From positions 472,392 through 536,391 of the forward strand of contig JBFIKF010000001.1 of the NCBI GenBank assembly GCA_041600415.1: a DNA stretch of 64,000 nucleotides. The letters run 5' to 3'. A program made the position numbers and the translations under genes. Under the pieces are notes generated by a model that was given only the letters and a program-made list of their open reading frames with translations, was not told the origin of the DNA and ran no database searches. Below, in pieces: positions 27,243 through 36,796 of the stretch. Source of the stretch: JBFJKD01 sp041600415 (GTDB lineage: Bacteria; Pseudomonadota; Gammaproteobacteria; Pseudomonadales; Porticoccaceae). Each line of letters opens with the position of its first letter. The first letter of the stretch is position 1.

Positions 27243-27923
27243 GTGAACAGGCCACTGTTGGTGCGTCGCCTCGGAGAGCAGTCCTATGGATCGGTATTTG
27301 CTGCAATGCGCGACTATACCAATGGCCGCGGCGGCGATAGCGCCGATGAGTTATGGTTTGTGCAGCATCGACCGGTGTTTACCCAGGGGCAGGCCGGTAA
27401 GGCCGAACACATTCTCACACCGGGTGCTATTCCGGTAATCAAGGCTGATCGCGGTGGACAGGTGACTTACCACGGCCCAGGCCAGTTGGTCGCTTATGCA
27501 TTGATCGACCTTAAACGTATGGGAATGCACGTGCGACAGCTGGTGTCGGCCATCGAGCTGAGTATCGTCGAGCTGTTGCGCGGTTACCACATACAGGCTG
27601 AAGTGCGTACGCGTGCCCCGGGGGTCTATGTGGGTGATGCCAAAATTGCTTCCCTCGGTTTGCGGGTGCGCAAAGGGTGCAGCTATCACGGCCTGGCGCT
27701 CAATGTGGATATGGATCTAACACCGTTTGAACGCATAAATCCGTGTGGATATCAGGGGTTGCGTATGACGCAAATTAAAGATCTGCTGCCGGCTCATTGT
27801 GAGGTGCCGATCGCCGATGTAGAACAGGCGCTGTTAGCCAGATTGGTCGCCAATCTCGGTTTTCAGACGTGGCGCGAAGACTCAGGCCCTCCCGCGGCGC
27901 TGCTTGCGGGAGCTCGGCAATGA
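27243..27923 (+). CDS. lipB: Octanoyl-ACP:protein N-octanoyltransferase
   Basis: 226 aa with a GTG start seven bases after ybeD. It transfers octanoate from acyl carrier protein to lipoyl domains. Marks: VQHRPVFTQGQAGKAEHIL, the GGQVTYHGPGQLVAYALIDL core with the active-site lysine region in KIASLGLRVRKGCSYHGLALN, and NPCGYQGLRMTQI. The catalytic cysteine is the Cys of NPCGY. The stop overlaps the lipA start (ATGA). Confidence 0.95.
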   Translation: MNRPLLVRRLGEQSYGSVFAAMRDYTNGRGGDSADELWFVQHRPVFTQGQAGKAEHILTPGAIPVIKADRGGQVTYHGPGQLVAYALIDLKRMGMHVRQLVSAIELSIVELLRGYHIQAEVRTRAPGVYVGDAKIASLGLRVRKGCSYHGLALNVDMDLTPFERINPCGYQGLRMTQIKDLLPAHCEVPIADVEQALLARLVANLGFQTWREDSGPPAALLAGARQ

Positions 27924-28900
27924 AAGAAATAGATGTTGTGCCTGTGAAGCGTACGCGACGACTACAGCAGGGCGAAAAATTGCGCAGCGCCGATAAGGTA
28001 GAACGCATTCCGGTTAAAGTTATCGCGACGGAAAGCATGCCGCGCAAACCCGACTGGTTGCGCGTTCGTCTGCGCGCTTCCCCGGAAGTGGATCGCATCA
28101 AGAAAATATTGCGCAAAAATAATCTCGCTACAGTGTGCGAAGAAGCATCCTGTCCAAATCTTACGGAATGTTTTGGCGGCGGCACCGCCACTTTTATGAT
28201 CATGGGGGATATTTGCACTCGCCGTTGTCCGTTTTGCGATGTGGGGCACGGCAAACCGAATCCCCTCGACCGCGACGAACCTGCGCACCTGGCAGCCGCA
28301 ATTGCAGAAATGCAGTTGCGCTACGTGGTGATTACTTCGGTGGATCGGGATGATCTACGCGATGGTGGCGCCCAGCATTTCGCGGACTGTATTCGCGAAT
28401 GTCGACAGCGCGTGCCGCACCTGGAAATTGAAATACTGGTGCCGGATTTTCGTGGGCGTATGGAGCCCGCGCTGGCCATTTTAGGTGCCACAGCGCCAGA
28501 TGTGTTTAATCACAATCTGGAAACGGTGCCGCGCCTGTATCGCATGGCACGTCCCGGTGCTAATTACCAGTGGTCTTTAAAACTGCTCAAGGAATACAAG
28601 GCCCGCAATCCGCACGTGCTGAGTAAATCCGGGTTGATGGTCGGCCTGGGGGAAACCAGGGACGAATTATTGCGCGTACTCGATGATATGCGTGAACACG
28701 ACATTGATATGCTGACCGTAGGCCAGTATTTGCAGCCCTCGAAACACCATTTGCCCGTAGAGCGTTTTGTCCACCCGGACGAATTTCGAGACTATGCTGA
28801 CTACGCGACCAGTATAGGTTTCAAGCGCGTTGCCTCCGGGCCGCTGGTGCGCTCCTCATACCATGCGGATAAACAGGCGCACGGGGAGACGGTCAGTTAG
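27920..28900 (+). CDS. lipA: Lipoyl synthase
   Basis: 326-aa radical SAM enzyme inserting two sulfurs into the octanoyl chain. It has both iron-sulfur cysteine sets: the auxiliary cluster CEEASCPNLTEC and the radical SAM CTRRCPFCDV. The C-terminal RSSY motif serine ligand is present in VRSSYHADK. ATG 27920 overlaps the lipB stop, and the earlier frame start at 27869 lies inside lipB. It is the last gene of the operon. Confidence 0.96.
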   Translation: MKEIDVVPVKRTRRLQQGEKLRSADKVERIPVKVIATESMPRKPDWLRVRLRASPEVDRIKKILRKNNLATVCEEASCPNLTECFGGGTATFMIMGDICTRRCPFCDVGHGKPNPLDRDEPAHLAAAIAEMQLRYVVITSVDRDDLRDGGAQHFADCIRECRQRVPHLEIEILVPDFRGRMEPALAILGATAPDVFNHNLETVPRLYRMARPGANYQWSLKLLKEYKARNPHVLSKSGLMVGLGETRDELLRVLDDMREHDIDMLTVGQYLQPSKHHLPVERFVHPDEFRDYADYATSIGFKRVASGPLVRSSYHADKQAHGETVS

Positions 28901-29009
28901 ATTTATTCCAGTTTAATGATCGCAGATAGTGAAAATTTGGAATAAACACAAGACGCGACTTAATGTTAAGTGTCAGGATGAGTTTTTACACAGCCAGGGG
29001 AGAGGACAT

Positions 29010-29303
29010 ATGAGTGCCGTAGAAATAGAAGCTGCGGTGTTTCGCCGCCTGTTAGAGCATCTCGACGCGCATAAGGAAGTGCAGAATATCGAGTTAATGA
29101 ATGTGGCTGACTTTTGCCGCAATTGTCTGGCGAAATGGTATGTCGCGGCTGCCCAGGAAAAGGGTGAAAAAATCGACTACGAGTCTGCCCGGGAAATTAT
29201 TTATGGGATGCCTTATGCTGAATGGAAGGACAAATTTCAGACAGCAGCCAGCCCTGAGCAGTTAGCCGCGTTTAGTACCAAAGCAGAAAAAAATACTTTA
29301 TGA
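29010..29303 (+). CDS. DUF1244 family protein
   Basis: 97 aa from ATG 29010 with a strong GGGGAGAGGA site. The DFCRNCLAKWYVAA motif with two cysteines and the YESAREIIYGMPYAEWKDKFQ segment are characteristic of DUF1244, a small helical family widespread in proteobacteria with unknown function. It lies 110 bases after lipA; an inverted TTATTCCA / TGGAATAA pair around 28912-28935 has too long a loop to call a terminator. Confidence 0.88.
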   Translation: MSAVEIEAAVFRRLLEHLDAHKEVQNIELMNVADFCRNCLAKWYVAAAQEKGEKIDYESAREIIYGMPYAEWKDKFQTAASPEQLAAFSTKAEKNTL

Positions 29304-29377
29304 GGTCTAGATAAAATAGCGTCTGGCTCTAGCGCTGCCGAGTTGAGAGTGGTGCCATGTAATTACTGGAGAAGTTA

Positions 29378-31840
29378 ATGGTCGCTGGAAAAATTACCGC
29401 GGGAACGGATATGAAAGCGGGCGAGTCGCTCGCTTTGACTGTGGCCGAGTTGCCCGCCTGCTGCGATCCTGAGCAATTCGCGTTCGCTACCACCGAAGAA
29501 CTCGAATCACTGAGGGAAATCGTTGGTCAGGACCGCGCCCTCGAAGCGATCCGCTTTGGTATCGACATACGTCATCATGGCTACAACTTGTACGCCCTCG
29601 GCCCGCCCGGTGTCGGCAAATTTACCGCCATCAAGCATTTTTTAAACGCCAAAGCCAAACAGGGTGTGGTGCCGCCAGATCGGTGTTACATCAATAATTT
29701 TCAGGACCCGTATCGACCGCATTTGCTCACCTTGCCCGCCGGCCGGGGTGCCGGGCTGCGCAACGACATGCATAAGCTGATTGAGGATTTGCAAACCGCC
29801 ATTCCCGCTGCATTTGAGAGCGACAATTACAAAGCGCGTGCACAGCAACTACAGAGCCAACTGCAGGAAAAAGAAGAAGGTGCCTTTCGGGAGCTGCACG
29901 AAACCGCTAAAAAACAAAGTATAAAAATGTACCAGACCCCTGCTGAATTTACGTTTATTCCCCTGATAAACGGTGAAGAAATCACGCCCGAGAGCTTTGA
30001 AAAACTGGACAAGACAGAGCAGGAGCGTCTTGAAAAAGTTGTTGCGCAATTGCGTGAGCAACTGCGTGATATCATGCAAAAGAGAATTCCAGAGTGGCGC
30101 AAACGCACACGGGAACAGTTTCGCGAACTGAACCACCGTATCACTCGGGAAGCGGTTGCCTTGCCTATCGACAGTCTACGGGAGCGGCATGCCGAGCTGC
30201 CCGAGGTGCTTGCCTATCTGGAGGACGTGGAAAAAGATGTAATCGCCAATCCGCGGGATTTCGCGCCACAGGAAGCGTCCGCGCATCCGATGCCCCAGGT
30301 TGAGCACAACGGACTAAGCCGTTACCAGGTGAACCTGTTGATAGATCAGAGGGATGTCTCCGGCGTACCGGTGGTATTTGAAGAACACCCCAGTTATCCA
30401 AATCTGTTGGGCCGGGTAGAAAATAAAGCTTTTATGGGCGCCCTCACCACGGATTTCACTTTGATCAAACCCGGAGCTTTGCACCGTGCCAATGGTGGTT
30501 ATCTGGTTCTCGAAGCGCGTAAGCTGTTGATGCAGCCCCACGCCTGGGAGGGGTTGAAACAGGCACTGTACTCCCGAGAGCTTCGTATCGAGTCCATGGA
30601 GCAGGTGTTGAGTATTGCCAGTACGGCGTCGCTGGAGCCCGAATCCATTCCTCTCGACGTCAAAGTGGTTTTATACGGGGATCGCGCCCTGTATTACATG
30701 CTCTACGCCTACGATCCGGACTTTGCCGAACTGTTTAAAATCCCTGCGGATTTTGAATCGGGCATCGATCGCAGTCCGGAAAATGATCTGTTATATGCAC
30801 GTATGATCGCCACGATCGCGCGGGAGCGGAAATTACTGCCGTTTGATCGGGTAGCGGTAGCGGCAATTATTCAACAAAGTATGCGCATTGAAGCGGACAC
30901 GCGAAAACTTTCGACCCATATGAGTAGTATTGCGGACCTGATCGTGGAAGCCGACTATTGGGCCCGCCAGCGTGGCGGCGACCTGGTGAGTGGAGATGAT
31001 ATTCACACAGTGATTGCTACCCAGGTGGAACGGGTAGACCGGGTGCGCGACCGACTACAGGAAAATATTCTGCGCGATACGATCATGATCGCCACCACCG
31101 ATGAGGTCGTGGGTCAGGTGAATGGCCTGTCGGTACTACAAATGGGTAATTTCAGCTTTGGCCAGCCGTCGCGTATTACGGCGACCACCCGGCTCGGGAA
31201 CGGCAGGGTGATAGATATTGCGCGGGAAACCGATATGGGTGGCCCGACCCACAGCAAGGGTGTATTTATTCTCAGCAGCTTTATCGGCGCGCGCTACGGT
31301 CAGCGGGCACCGCTATCCTTTAATGCAAGCCTGGCCTTCGAGCAAAACTACGGTGGTGTGGATGGCGATAGTGCTTCGTTGGCAGAGTTGTGCGCGTTGT
31401 TGTCCTCATTGAGCGGGGCGCCCATCAAGCAATGTTTTGCGATGACGGGCTCCATTAATCAGCACGGTCAGGTGCAGGTGATCGGCGGGGTCAATGAAAA
31501 AATAGAGGGCTTCTTTGATGTTTGTCAGGCGCGAGGGTTGAGCGGCGAGCAGGGTGTATTGATTCCGCGTAATAATGTACAGAACCTGTTGCTGCGCCAC
31601 GATGTGATCGACGCGATTAGTCAGGGACGTTTTCATATCTTCCCCGTGTCGAATGTCGACCAGGCCATCGCATTGTTGACGGGCATCCCTGCCGGTGAGG
31701 CGGACGGTGCTGGCGAATATCCAGCGAATAGCGTCAATGGTCGCGTGCAACGCCGCTTGCAGGATTTTGCAAACCGGCGTAGCGCGTTTGCAAAGACCGC
31801 TGGTGCCGGGGACAGCGATATGGATGCCGCCAGGTCGTAG
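29378..31840 (+). CDS. LonB-type ATP-dependent protease (AAA_32/Lon family)
   Basis: 820 aa with CTGGAGAAG upstream. The N-terminal ATPase part has a Walker-A-like GPPGVGKFTAIKHF (Phe in place of Ser/Thr after the lysine), then a coiled-coil-rich insertion (about residues 150-260), the rest of the AAA domain, and a C-terminal Lon protease domain. The Ser-Lys dyad is visible as S665 in DGDSASL and K708 in NEKIEGFF, 43 residues apart as in classical Lon. It is expected to degrade damaged or regulatory proteins. It resembles E. coli YcbZ more than Lon itself. Confidence 0.9.
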   Translation: MVAGKITAGTDMKAGESLALTVAELPACCDPEQFAFATTEELESLREIVGQDRALEAIRFGIDIRHHGYNLYALGPPGVGKFTAIKHFLNAKAKQGVVPPDRCYINNFQDPYRPHLLTLPAGRGAGLRNDMHKLIEDLQTAIPAAFESDNYKARAQQLQSQLQEKEEGAFRELHETAKKQSIKMYQTPAEFTFIPLINGEEITPESFEKLDKTEQERLEKVVAQLREQLRDIMQKRIPEWRKRTREQFRELNHRITREAVALPIDSLRERHAELPEVLAYLEDVEKDVIANPRDFAPQEASAHPMPQVEHNGLSRYQVNLLIDQRDVSGVPVVFEEHPSYPNLLGRVENKAFMGALTTDFTLIKPGALHRANGGYLVLEARKLLMQPHAWEGLKQALYSRELRIESMEQVLSIASTASLEPESIPLDVKVVLYGDRALYYMLYAYDPDFAELFKIPADFESGIDRSPENDLLYARMIATIARERKLLPFDRVAVAAIIQQSMRIEADTRKLSTHMSSIADLIVEADYWARQRGGDLVSGDDIHTVIATQVERVDRVRDRLQENILRDTIMIATTDEVVGQVNGLSVLQMGNFSFGQPSRITATTRLGNGRVIDIARETDMGGPTHSKGVFILSSFIGARYGQRAPLSFNASLAFEQNYGGVDGDSASLAELCALLSSLSGAPIKQCFAMTGSINQHGQVQVIGGVNEKIEGFFDVCQARGLSGEQGVLIPRNNVQNLLLRHDVIDAISQGRFHIFPVSNVDQAIALLTGIPAGEADGAGEYPANSVNGRVQRRLQDFANRRSAFAKTAGAGDSDMDAARS

Positions 31841-32207
31841 CGCACCTGTTGCCCGGCCGCCGGGCTATAGTCGGGTGTCAAAAAACCATCGCGGCTGGCT
31901 TGTTAATCCCATGTGTTGGGCCTTTAGCGTAGCGAGCGCGGCGTCGTGAATGGTTTTGGTCGTTAACGGCTCCCGGCGAAGATAGCCTTAAAGTGTGAAC
32001 CGCATCACAAACCTCCGCGGTCAGAATTCCGAGTGTAAAATTATAAAATCAATATAAAACAAACACTTGGGACTTTTTACTCACAGGATAGGACTTTGTC
32101 CCATACTTTTTTCGCCGGCGTTTCCCTAAAGTATTCCCATCCCGTGACGATATTACTGTCACTAGCAAGCAAGTTTTCAAAAGACTGTTTTGGAATGGAG
32201 AAGTGAC
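31841..32207. other. Intergenic region upstream of the PilH-like regulator
   Basis: About 365 bases with no gene. There is a short GC stem (GCCCGG/CCGGGC) just after the protease stop, an AT-rich patch around 32031-32070, and a small GGAC-TTT-GTCC dyad near 32092-32102. A promoter for the receiver gene is likely here, but no element pair could be fixed. Confidence 0.35.
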
Positions 32208-32573
32208 ATGACTATCAGCAAAATATTACTGGTTGATGATTCCCCCGCCGATCTGCTGTATTTAAAGCGAGCGGTCGAAGGTGTCAGCGCCAAAATCGTT
32301 ACCGCCACCTCAGGTGCAAACGCTATCGAGGTGGCCCGCGTTGAGCAGCCGGACATTATCTTCATGGACATTATTATGGAAGGTCTTGACGGTTACAGTG
32401 CGTGCCGCGAACTTAAGAAAGACCCCGTCACCAAAGCTATTCCGGTAATCTTCGTCAGCACCAAGAATCAGCGCGCTGACCGCATGTGGGCGGAACGCCA
32501 GGGCGGCAGCGGCTACATCGCCAAACCCTACACGGCGGACCATATTAAAGACGAAATCAAACGCTTTGCCTGA
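32208..32573 (+). CDS. PilH/CheY-like single-domain response regulator
   Basis: 121 aa from ATG 32208 (GGAGAAG upstream). A stand-alone receiver: acidic pair in LLVDDSPADLLYL, phospho-acceptor Asp in DIIFMDIIMEGLDGYSACREL, Thr/Ser in IFVSTKNQ, and Lys in YIAKPYT. The RADRMWAERQGGSGYIAKP segment closely recalls PilH, the twitching-motility receiver of type IV pilus chemosensory systems, but no pil genes are in the window. It probably signals by protein contact. A strong terminator follows. Confidence 0.85.
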   Translation: MTISKILLVDDSPADLLYLKRAVEGVSAKIVTATSGANAIEVARVEQPDIIFMDIIMEGLDGYSACRELKKDPVTKAIPVIFVSTKNQRADRMWAERQGGSGYIAKPYTADHIKDEIKRFA

Positions 32574-32601
32574 TCTATCGTAGTTATACTCATCCATACT
32601 C

Positions 32602-32626
32602 GGCGGCCTTTTGGCCGCCTTTTTTT
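32602..32626 (+). terminator. Rho-independent terminator after the PilH-like gene
   Basis: Perfect GGCGGCC / GGCCGCC stem with a TTTT loop, followed directly by seven T residues, 28 bases after the stop codon. Confidence 0.93.
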
Positions 32627-32920
32627 GTCCTGGGTAATTTGTTGGCTTTTGTCTGTTGAGTGATGGGAGTGCAATGCGGTGTTAAGTGCACGGTCGTACG
32701 CAGGAAGAATTTTTGTCCCGGTGGCGAAGTTCCTGCTTCCCGTTGCAAAACGCTGTTTAAGCAGCGCTCGTTCATTAAAATATTTCACTGCCGGTATATA
32801 TTTTATTTTCTGATAGAGCGGTGCGCAATGTGCAATCCGATTTTGAATAGGGACAAATTTACCGAAAAATACGAGTTTGCCTGTGGTGTGCCGCCCGTGC
32901 GCCCAATGGCCGGCGCTCCA

Positions 32921-34075
32921 TCAAGCTTCTTCAGGACGGATAGTGACCGCAATTTTCTCAGCAATTTCTCCATTGCGCCAAAAGTTAATCAGCCGTTCGA
33001 TCAGGGACGGGGTCAACAGTTGACCGTTGCACACCAGCAAGGTGCCACGGCGTACGTACACATCCTGCGCCACGGCCATAGCGGGGGTCAGCAGCTGTAC
33101 CGGTAAATTTTTCACAGTACCCTGGGATTGCGGATTACTCAGGTTTGAAAATACTTTAAGAATCCGTGCGTCGTAATGGGGCGCGTGTTTGTCGAGCTGG
33201 TCCAGAGCCTGCCCGTGGTCCATACCTGAACTTAAATAATTCTGGTAATCGAGGATCGGCTTTAAGATCCGCGCGCCGAGGGGAATGTCGAGACCCTTGA
33301 CCTCATCTTCCGGAAAGCCGGTGCCATCGAAATGTTTGTGCTGGTAGCGCACCGCTTTGGCGATGGCCTCCATGCGGGGTATTTTCCCTATCAATTCCGC
33401 CGCGAGCTCCGGGTGACGTCTAAATTGTGCACTCTCCTCTGCGGTCAAAGTTTGCAGGGAAGTGGCCTTTTTGACAATTTCTTCGGGTAGCGCGACGTAG
33501 CCGAGCATGCTGAGCATGGCGATGCTTTCCATCTCCCACACATTGGCCAGTCCTAACGCGTTGGCACACTCTTTTATGTGATTTTTTAACTGCGTAGTTT
33601 TGCCGAATAGTTGTGGATTGATGAGCGACAAAACTTCGGTCAGGGTTTCGATACTGCCCCTGAGCGTATTCTCCAGCAGATCCTTCTCGGCGTTAATCAA
33701 GTGAAACTGCTTGAGTGCCACGTTTAAGGTGTTCTCAAGGTTTTCAGGTGAACAGGGTTTGTTTAAAAAGCGAAAAATATCCCCTTTGTTTACGGCGTCG
33801 ATAGCGGTTTGTTGATCTGCGTTACCGGTCAACATGACGCGCACGGTGTTGGGCGCCAGTTTTTTGGCAAAAGTCAGCAACTGCACACCGTTTATTTCCG
33901 GCATATGCATGTCGGTAACCAGAACCGAGAACGGCCCCTGGGTTTTAATCACTTCGATGGCCTCCTGGGCGCCGAGGGCCGTGCTGATGGCAAATTTACG
34001 CCGCAATGTGCGCCGATAGGCATCCAGAACATTGGGCTCGTCGTCCACCAGCAAAATTTTGTCTTTTGTATTCAC
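32921..34075 (-). CDS. Response regulator with degenerate HD-GYP-like output domain
   Basis: 384 aa. N-terminal receiver with acceptor Asp in SVLVTDMHMPEING and Lys in FRFLNKPCSPENL. The output half resembles RpfG-type HD-GYP domains: HPELAAELIGKIP and KHFDGTGFPEDEV are recognisable. Where the metal-binding HD dyad should be (LHDIGK in active enzymes) this protein reads SMLSMLGYVALPEEI, and GYP is GFP. It is therefore probably not a cyclic-di-GMP phosphodiesterase but a binding or scaffold protein. Its start overlaps the upstream HDOD regulator stop by four bases. Confidence 0.85.
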   Translation of the reverse strand: MNTKDKILLVDDEPNVLDAYRRTLRRKFAISTALGAQEAIEVIKTQGPFSVLVTDMHMPEINGVQLLTFAKKLAPNTVRVMLTGNADQQTAIDAVNKGDIFRFLNKPCSPENLENTLNVALKQFHLINAEKDLLENTLRGSIETLTEVLSLINPQLFGKTTQLKNHIKECANALGLANVWEMESIAMLSMLGYVALPEEIVKKATSLQTLTAEESAQFRRHPELAAELIGKIPRMEAIAKAVRYQHKHFDGTGFPEDEVKGLDIPLGARILKPILDYQNYLSSGMDHGQALDQLDKHAPHYDARILKVFSNLSNPQSQGTVKNLPVQLLTPAMAVAQDVYVRRGTLLVCNGQLLTPSLIERLINFWRNGEIAEKIAVTIRPEEA

Positions 34076-35370
34076 GGCGTAAGTTCCTCTAAAAATGCCA
34101 TTCCAATCTTATTCCAGTCCTGTAGATGACCCTCGGCATTGAGTTCCTGAAGGTAGGTGCGACTCAGATAAGGGTTGTCGACGGGATCAGCGTCGGATTG
34201 TTGCAGGTGATGATAAAGTGCGTTTGCAATGTGTACCGCTGCGAGAGGTGAAAACTCCCGCGCTGGACTGCGCTCCGGTTGGTGGTGGTAGGCCAGTGCT
34301 TCGATAATCGGGTTGGGCAGCGACCAGAGTCCCGCCAAATAACAACCAATTTCCGCGTGACTGGCGCCGAAAATCTGGGTTTCACACTCCCAGCTTTGCA
34401 GATTCTCAGTGTTATGCAGGGTTATTACCTTTTGGTATTCGTCGGGAAAACTGTTGGCCAGAACCAGCCGCCCGATATCGTGCAACATGCCCGCCAGCAG
34501 GGAAAGGTCACATAATTTTTTCGGTAATTTTTCAAATTTTGCGATACGGCTGGCCAGATTGCCCACGTGCTGGCTGTGAGTGGTCAACTGCTGTAAATCC
34601 AGGCCGCCACTGGTGCGCGACTCGTAGCTGCTAAACAGGTGTACCGATACCACCAGGCTTTTGATGGTGTCGATACCGAGCATCATCACTGCTTCGTGCA
34701 ATTCGGTGATGTGCCGGCGCACGCCAAAAAATGCAGAGTTAACCAACTGCAGAATCTTGGCGGTCATGGCAATGTCGCCAGAGATGATCTCGGCAATAGA
34801 GACCATCGAGCCGTGTTCACTGGAGGCCTCTTTAAGCACCTGGTGGTACAGGGTGGGAAGACTGGGCAGGGAGCTCAATCCCGCCACCGTTTTTTGCAAA
34901 CCTTTATCGGACAACAATGATCTCAGACTGAGGGCCAGTTCCAGTGTTTCAATCAGGCTAGTCGCCTCTATGGGCTTGAGGAGAAACTGGTGCGCGACCT
35001 GGGCACACTCCAGCTCGGTTTCGGTTTCAGCATAGCCCGACAACGCCAGGCGAATGGTATGCGGGTATTCCTGTTTTACGCGGGTTAACAACTCGCCGCC
35101 CCCCATGCCGGGCATGCGCATATCGCTGACAATAATGTCGACATTGTGGGTTTTCAGGAATTCCAGCGCCTCGTCGCCGCCGTTGGCAAAGTTCAGATTC
35201 CAGGTACTGCGTTTGCCCCGCAACATGCGGCGGTAGCCGCTCAGCACATTGGGCTCGTCATCCACAAAAACGATAGTGGTCACATCCGTTTTCTCTGGAC
35301 TGGATCGGTCAGCGAGTGTTTCCTGAGTGGCACACTGATCTGCCGCCGGAAATAGTTTCTGTTCTGACAT
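34072..35370 (-). CDS. Response regulator with HDOD output domain
   Basis: 432 aa: a short leader, a receiver domain (about residues 32-150; FVDDEPNVLSGYRRML, acceptor Asp in DIIVSDMRMPGMGG, Lys in FLLKPIEA), then an HDOD domain (about residues 165-370; LPSLPTLYHQVLKEASSE, ISGDIAMTAKILQLVNSAFFG, and LLAGMLHDIGRLVLAN retaining an HD pair). HDOD proteins act in signalling, often with HD-GYP or diguanylate systems. It is the middle gene of the kinase-HDOD-HD operon and overlaps the next gene by four bases. Confidence 0.9.
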   Translation of the reverse strand: MSEQKLFPAADQCATQETLADRSSPEKTDVTTIVFVDDEPNVLSGYRRMLRGKRSTWNLNFANGGDEALEFLKTHNVDIIVSDMRMPGMGGGELLTRVKQEYPHTIRLALSGYAETETELECAQVAHQFLLKPIEATSLIETLELALSLRSLLSDKGLQKTVAGLSSLPSLPTLYHQVLKEASSEHGSMVSIAEIISGDIAMTAKILQLVNSAFFGVRRHITELHEAVMMLGIDTIKSLVVSVHLFSSYESRTSGGLDLQQLTTHSQHVGNLASRIAKFEKLPKKLCDLSLLAGMLHDIGRLVLANSFPDEYQKVITLHNTENLQSWECETQIFGASHAEIGCYLAGLWSLPNPIIEALAYHHQPERSPAREFSPLAAVHIANALYHHLQQSDADPVDNPYLSRTYLQELNAEGHLQDWNKIGMAFLEELTP

Positions 35371-35476
35371 GGATAATTAGTCCCGATTGTTAAGGGTGTA
35401 CAGTGGTAGCGTCTACGCGTCCAAGGAACGCACTGCGATGCCAGCGTTACCAGCGGAGCCTGGATAACATGGTCGG

Positions 35477-36796
35477 TTACAGTCCATCGTCGTCGTCCAT
35501 ATCCGGGCCAATATCAAAGGTCAGGGTGAACGTGGTGCCGACGCCCACAGTACTGTCCACTTCCAGCTTGCCCTTGTGCCGCTCGGTAATACAGGCGTAC
35601 GCCATCGCCAATCCCTGCCCGGTGCCCTTGCCAGCCGCTTTGGTGGTAAAGAACTGGTTGTATATTTTGTCGAGATTTTCCGCTGGGATTCCACAACCGC
35701 TATCGGTAATGGTCACCACGATGTTGCCCATGTCCATGCGGGAGGAAACGGTTATTGTCCCTTTTTCCGTCGCCCCTTCCTTCTGGGTTTTTTCATCGAT
35801 GGCGTGGGCCGCATTGACGATCAGATTCAGGATAGTCTGGTTTATTTCGCCGGGATAGCACGGCAGGAGTGGCAAATTGGGACTCAGGTCGGTAACCATT
35901 TCCGCAATATACCGCCATTCATTGCGCGCCACGTTGATGGTGCTCTGAATAGCCTTGTTGATGTCGACACTTTCTTTTTCCGTACCGCCCGGGTGGGAAA
36001 ACTCTTTCATGGATTTCACAATACTACTGATGCGCTCGGTGCCCTCCAGCGACTGCTGAATGGCAGACAAGGTGTCGGCGATGGTGTTTTCATAATCGAT
36101 CTCTTCGCTGAAATTGCGAATTTGCTCGACAATAGATTGTTGACCGGGGTGGGCAGCGGCGGCGTCGGCAAGCTCGCTGTACAGTGCGACCAGATCGTTG
36201 ACATCGGCCATGACGTCCTTCAGGAAGTTCAGATTGTCGCTGATAAACTGGGTTGGGGTGTTGATTTCGTGGGCAATACCGGCCGCGAGTTGACCAACGG
36301 CTTCCAGCTTATGGGCCTGGCGCAGTTCCACTTCCATGGAGCGGTTGCGCTCCGCCATGTGTTTGTACTGGGTGACATCTGTGGAGAATCCGCGCACCAC
36401 CGTGCCTTCGCCATTTTCGTTGCGAGCCAGAGAATAGATGGTGCGGATGTAGACGATTTCATCGGTAGCATTACGCATGCGGTATTCAATCTGGAAATTA
36501 TCTTTTTGTTGACTGAACTGGCGATACTGTTGGCGCACAGGCTCGAGATCTTCGGGAACTATCTTGCTGTCGATAAAACGGGACGTCGATTTGACCTGAT
36601 CCGGCGTATAACCGAGGATGCGTTCGACCTGCGTACTCATATACAGAATTTGGCCACTGTCCGGATCCATGGTCCACAGGATGCCATCCAGAGAATTGAC
36701 CAGCATCTTCAGGTCGCTCAACTCAGCGGATAACCCCTGAATAGTTTCGTCTCTTGCGGCGAGCTGGGCGAGCAGTGTGCTGTCCTGTTCAATCAT
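35477..36796 (-). CDS. PAS-domain sensor histidine kinase
   Basis: 439 aa from the second ATG at 36796: the AGGAG site is ten bases upstream of it but only one base from the first ATG at 36805. It has a short coiled N-terminus, one PAS domain (about residues 30-145; LDGILWTMDPDSGQILYMST), H-box GIAHEINTPTQFI, N-box NLIVNAAHAIDE, and G-boxes TDSGCGIP and GKGTGQGLAMAY. No membrane segment, so it senses a cytoplasmic signal. It heads the operon with two receiver proteins downstream, its probable partners. The C-terminus ends in an acidic MDDDDGL tail. Confidence 0.9.
   Translation of the reverse strand: MIEQDSTLLAQLAARDETIQGLSAELSDLKMLVNSLDGILWTMDPDSGQILYMSTQVERILGYTPDQVKSTSRFIDSKIVPEDLEPVRQQYRQFSQQKDNFQIEYRMRNATDEIVYIRTIYSLARNENGEGTVVRGFSTDVTQYKHMAERNRSMEVELRQAHKLEAVGQLAAGIAHEINTPTQFISDNLNFLKDVMADVNDLVALYSELADAAAAHPGQQSIVEQIRNFSEEIDYENTIADTLSAIQQSLEGTERISSIVKSMKEFSHPGGTEKESVDINKAIQSTINVARNEWRYIAEMVTDLSPNLPLLPCYPGEINQTILNLIVNAAHAIDEKTQKEGATEKGTITVSSRMDMGNIVVTITDSGCGIPAENLDKIYNQFFTTKAAGKGTGQGLAMAYACITERHKGKLEVDSTVGVGTTFTLTFDIGPDMDDDDGL

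Noticed and set aside
28912..28935. TTATTCCA / TGGAATAA pair after lipA as terminator
   Set aside because: The loop is too long and no T-run follows.
35576..36733. 385-aa plus-strand frame opposite the histidine kinase
   Set aside because: Antisense shadow of a kinase with full H, N and G boxes; no recognisable motif in the frame itself.
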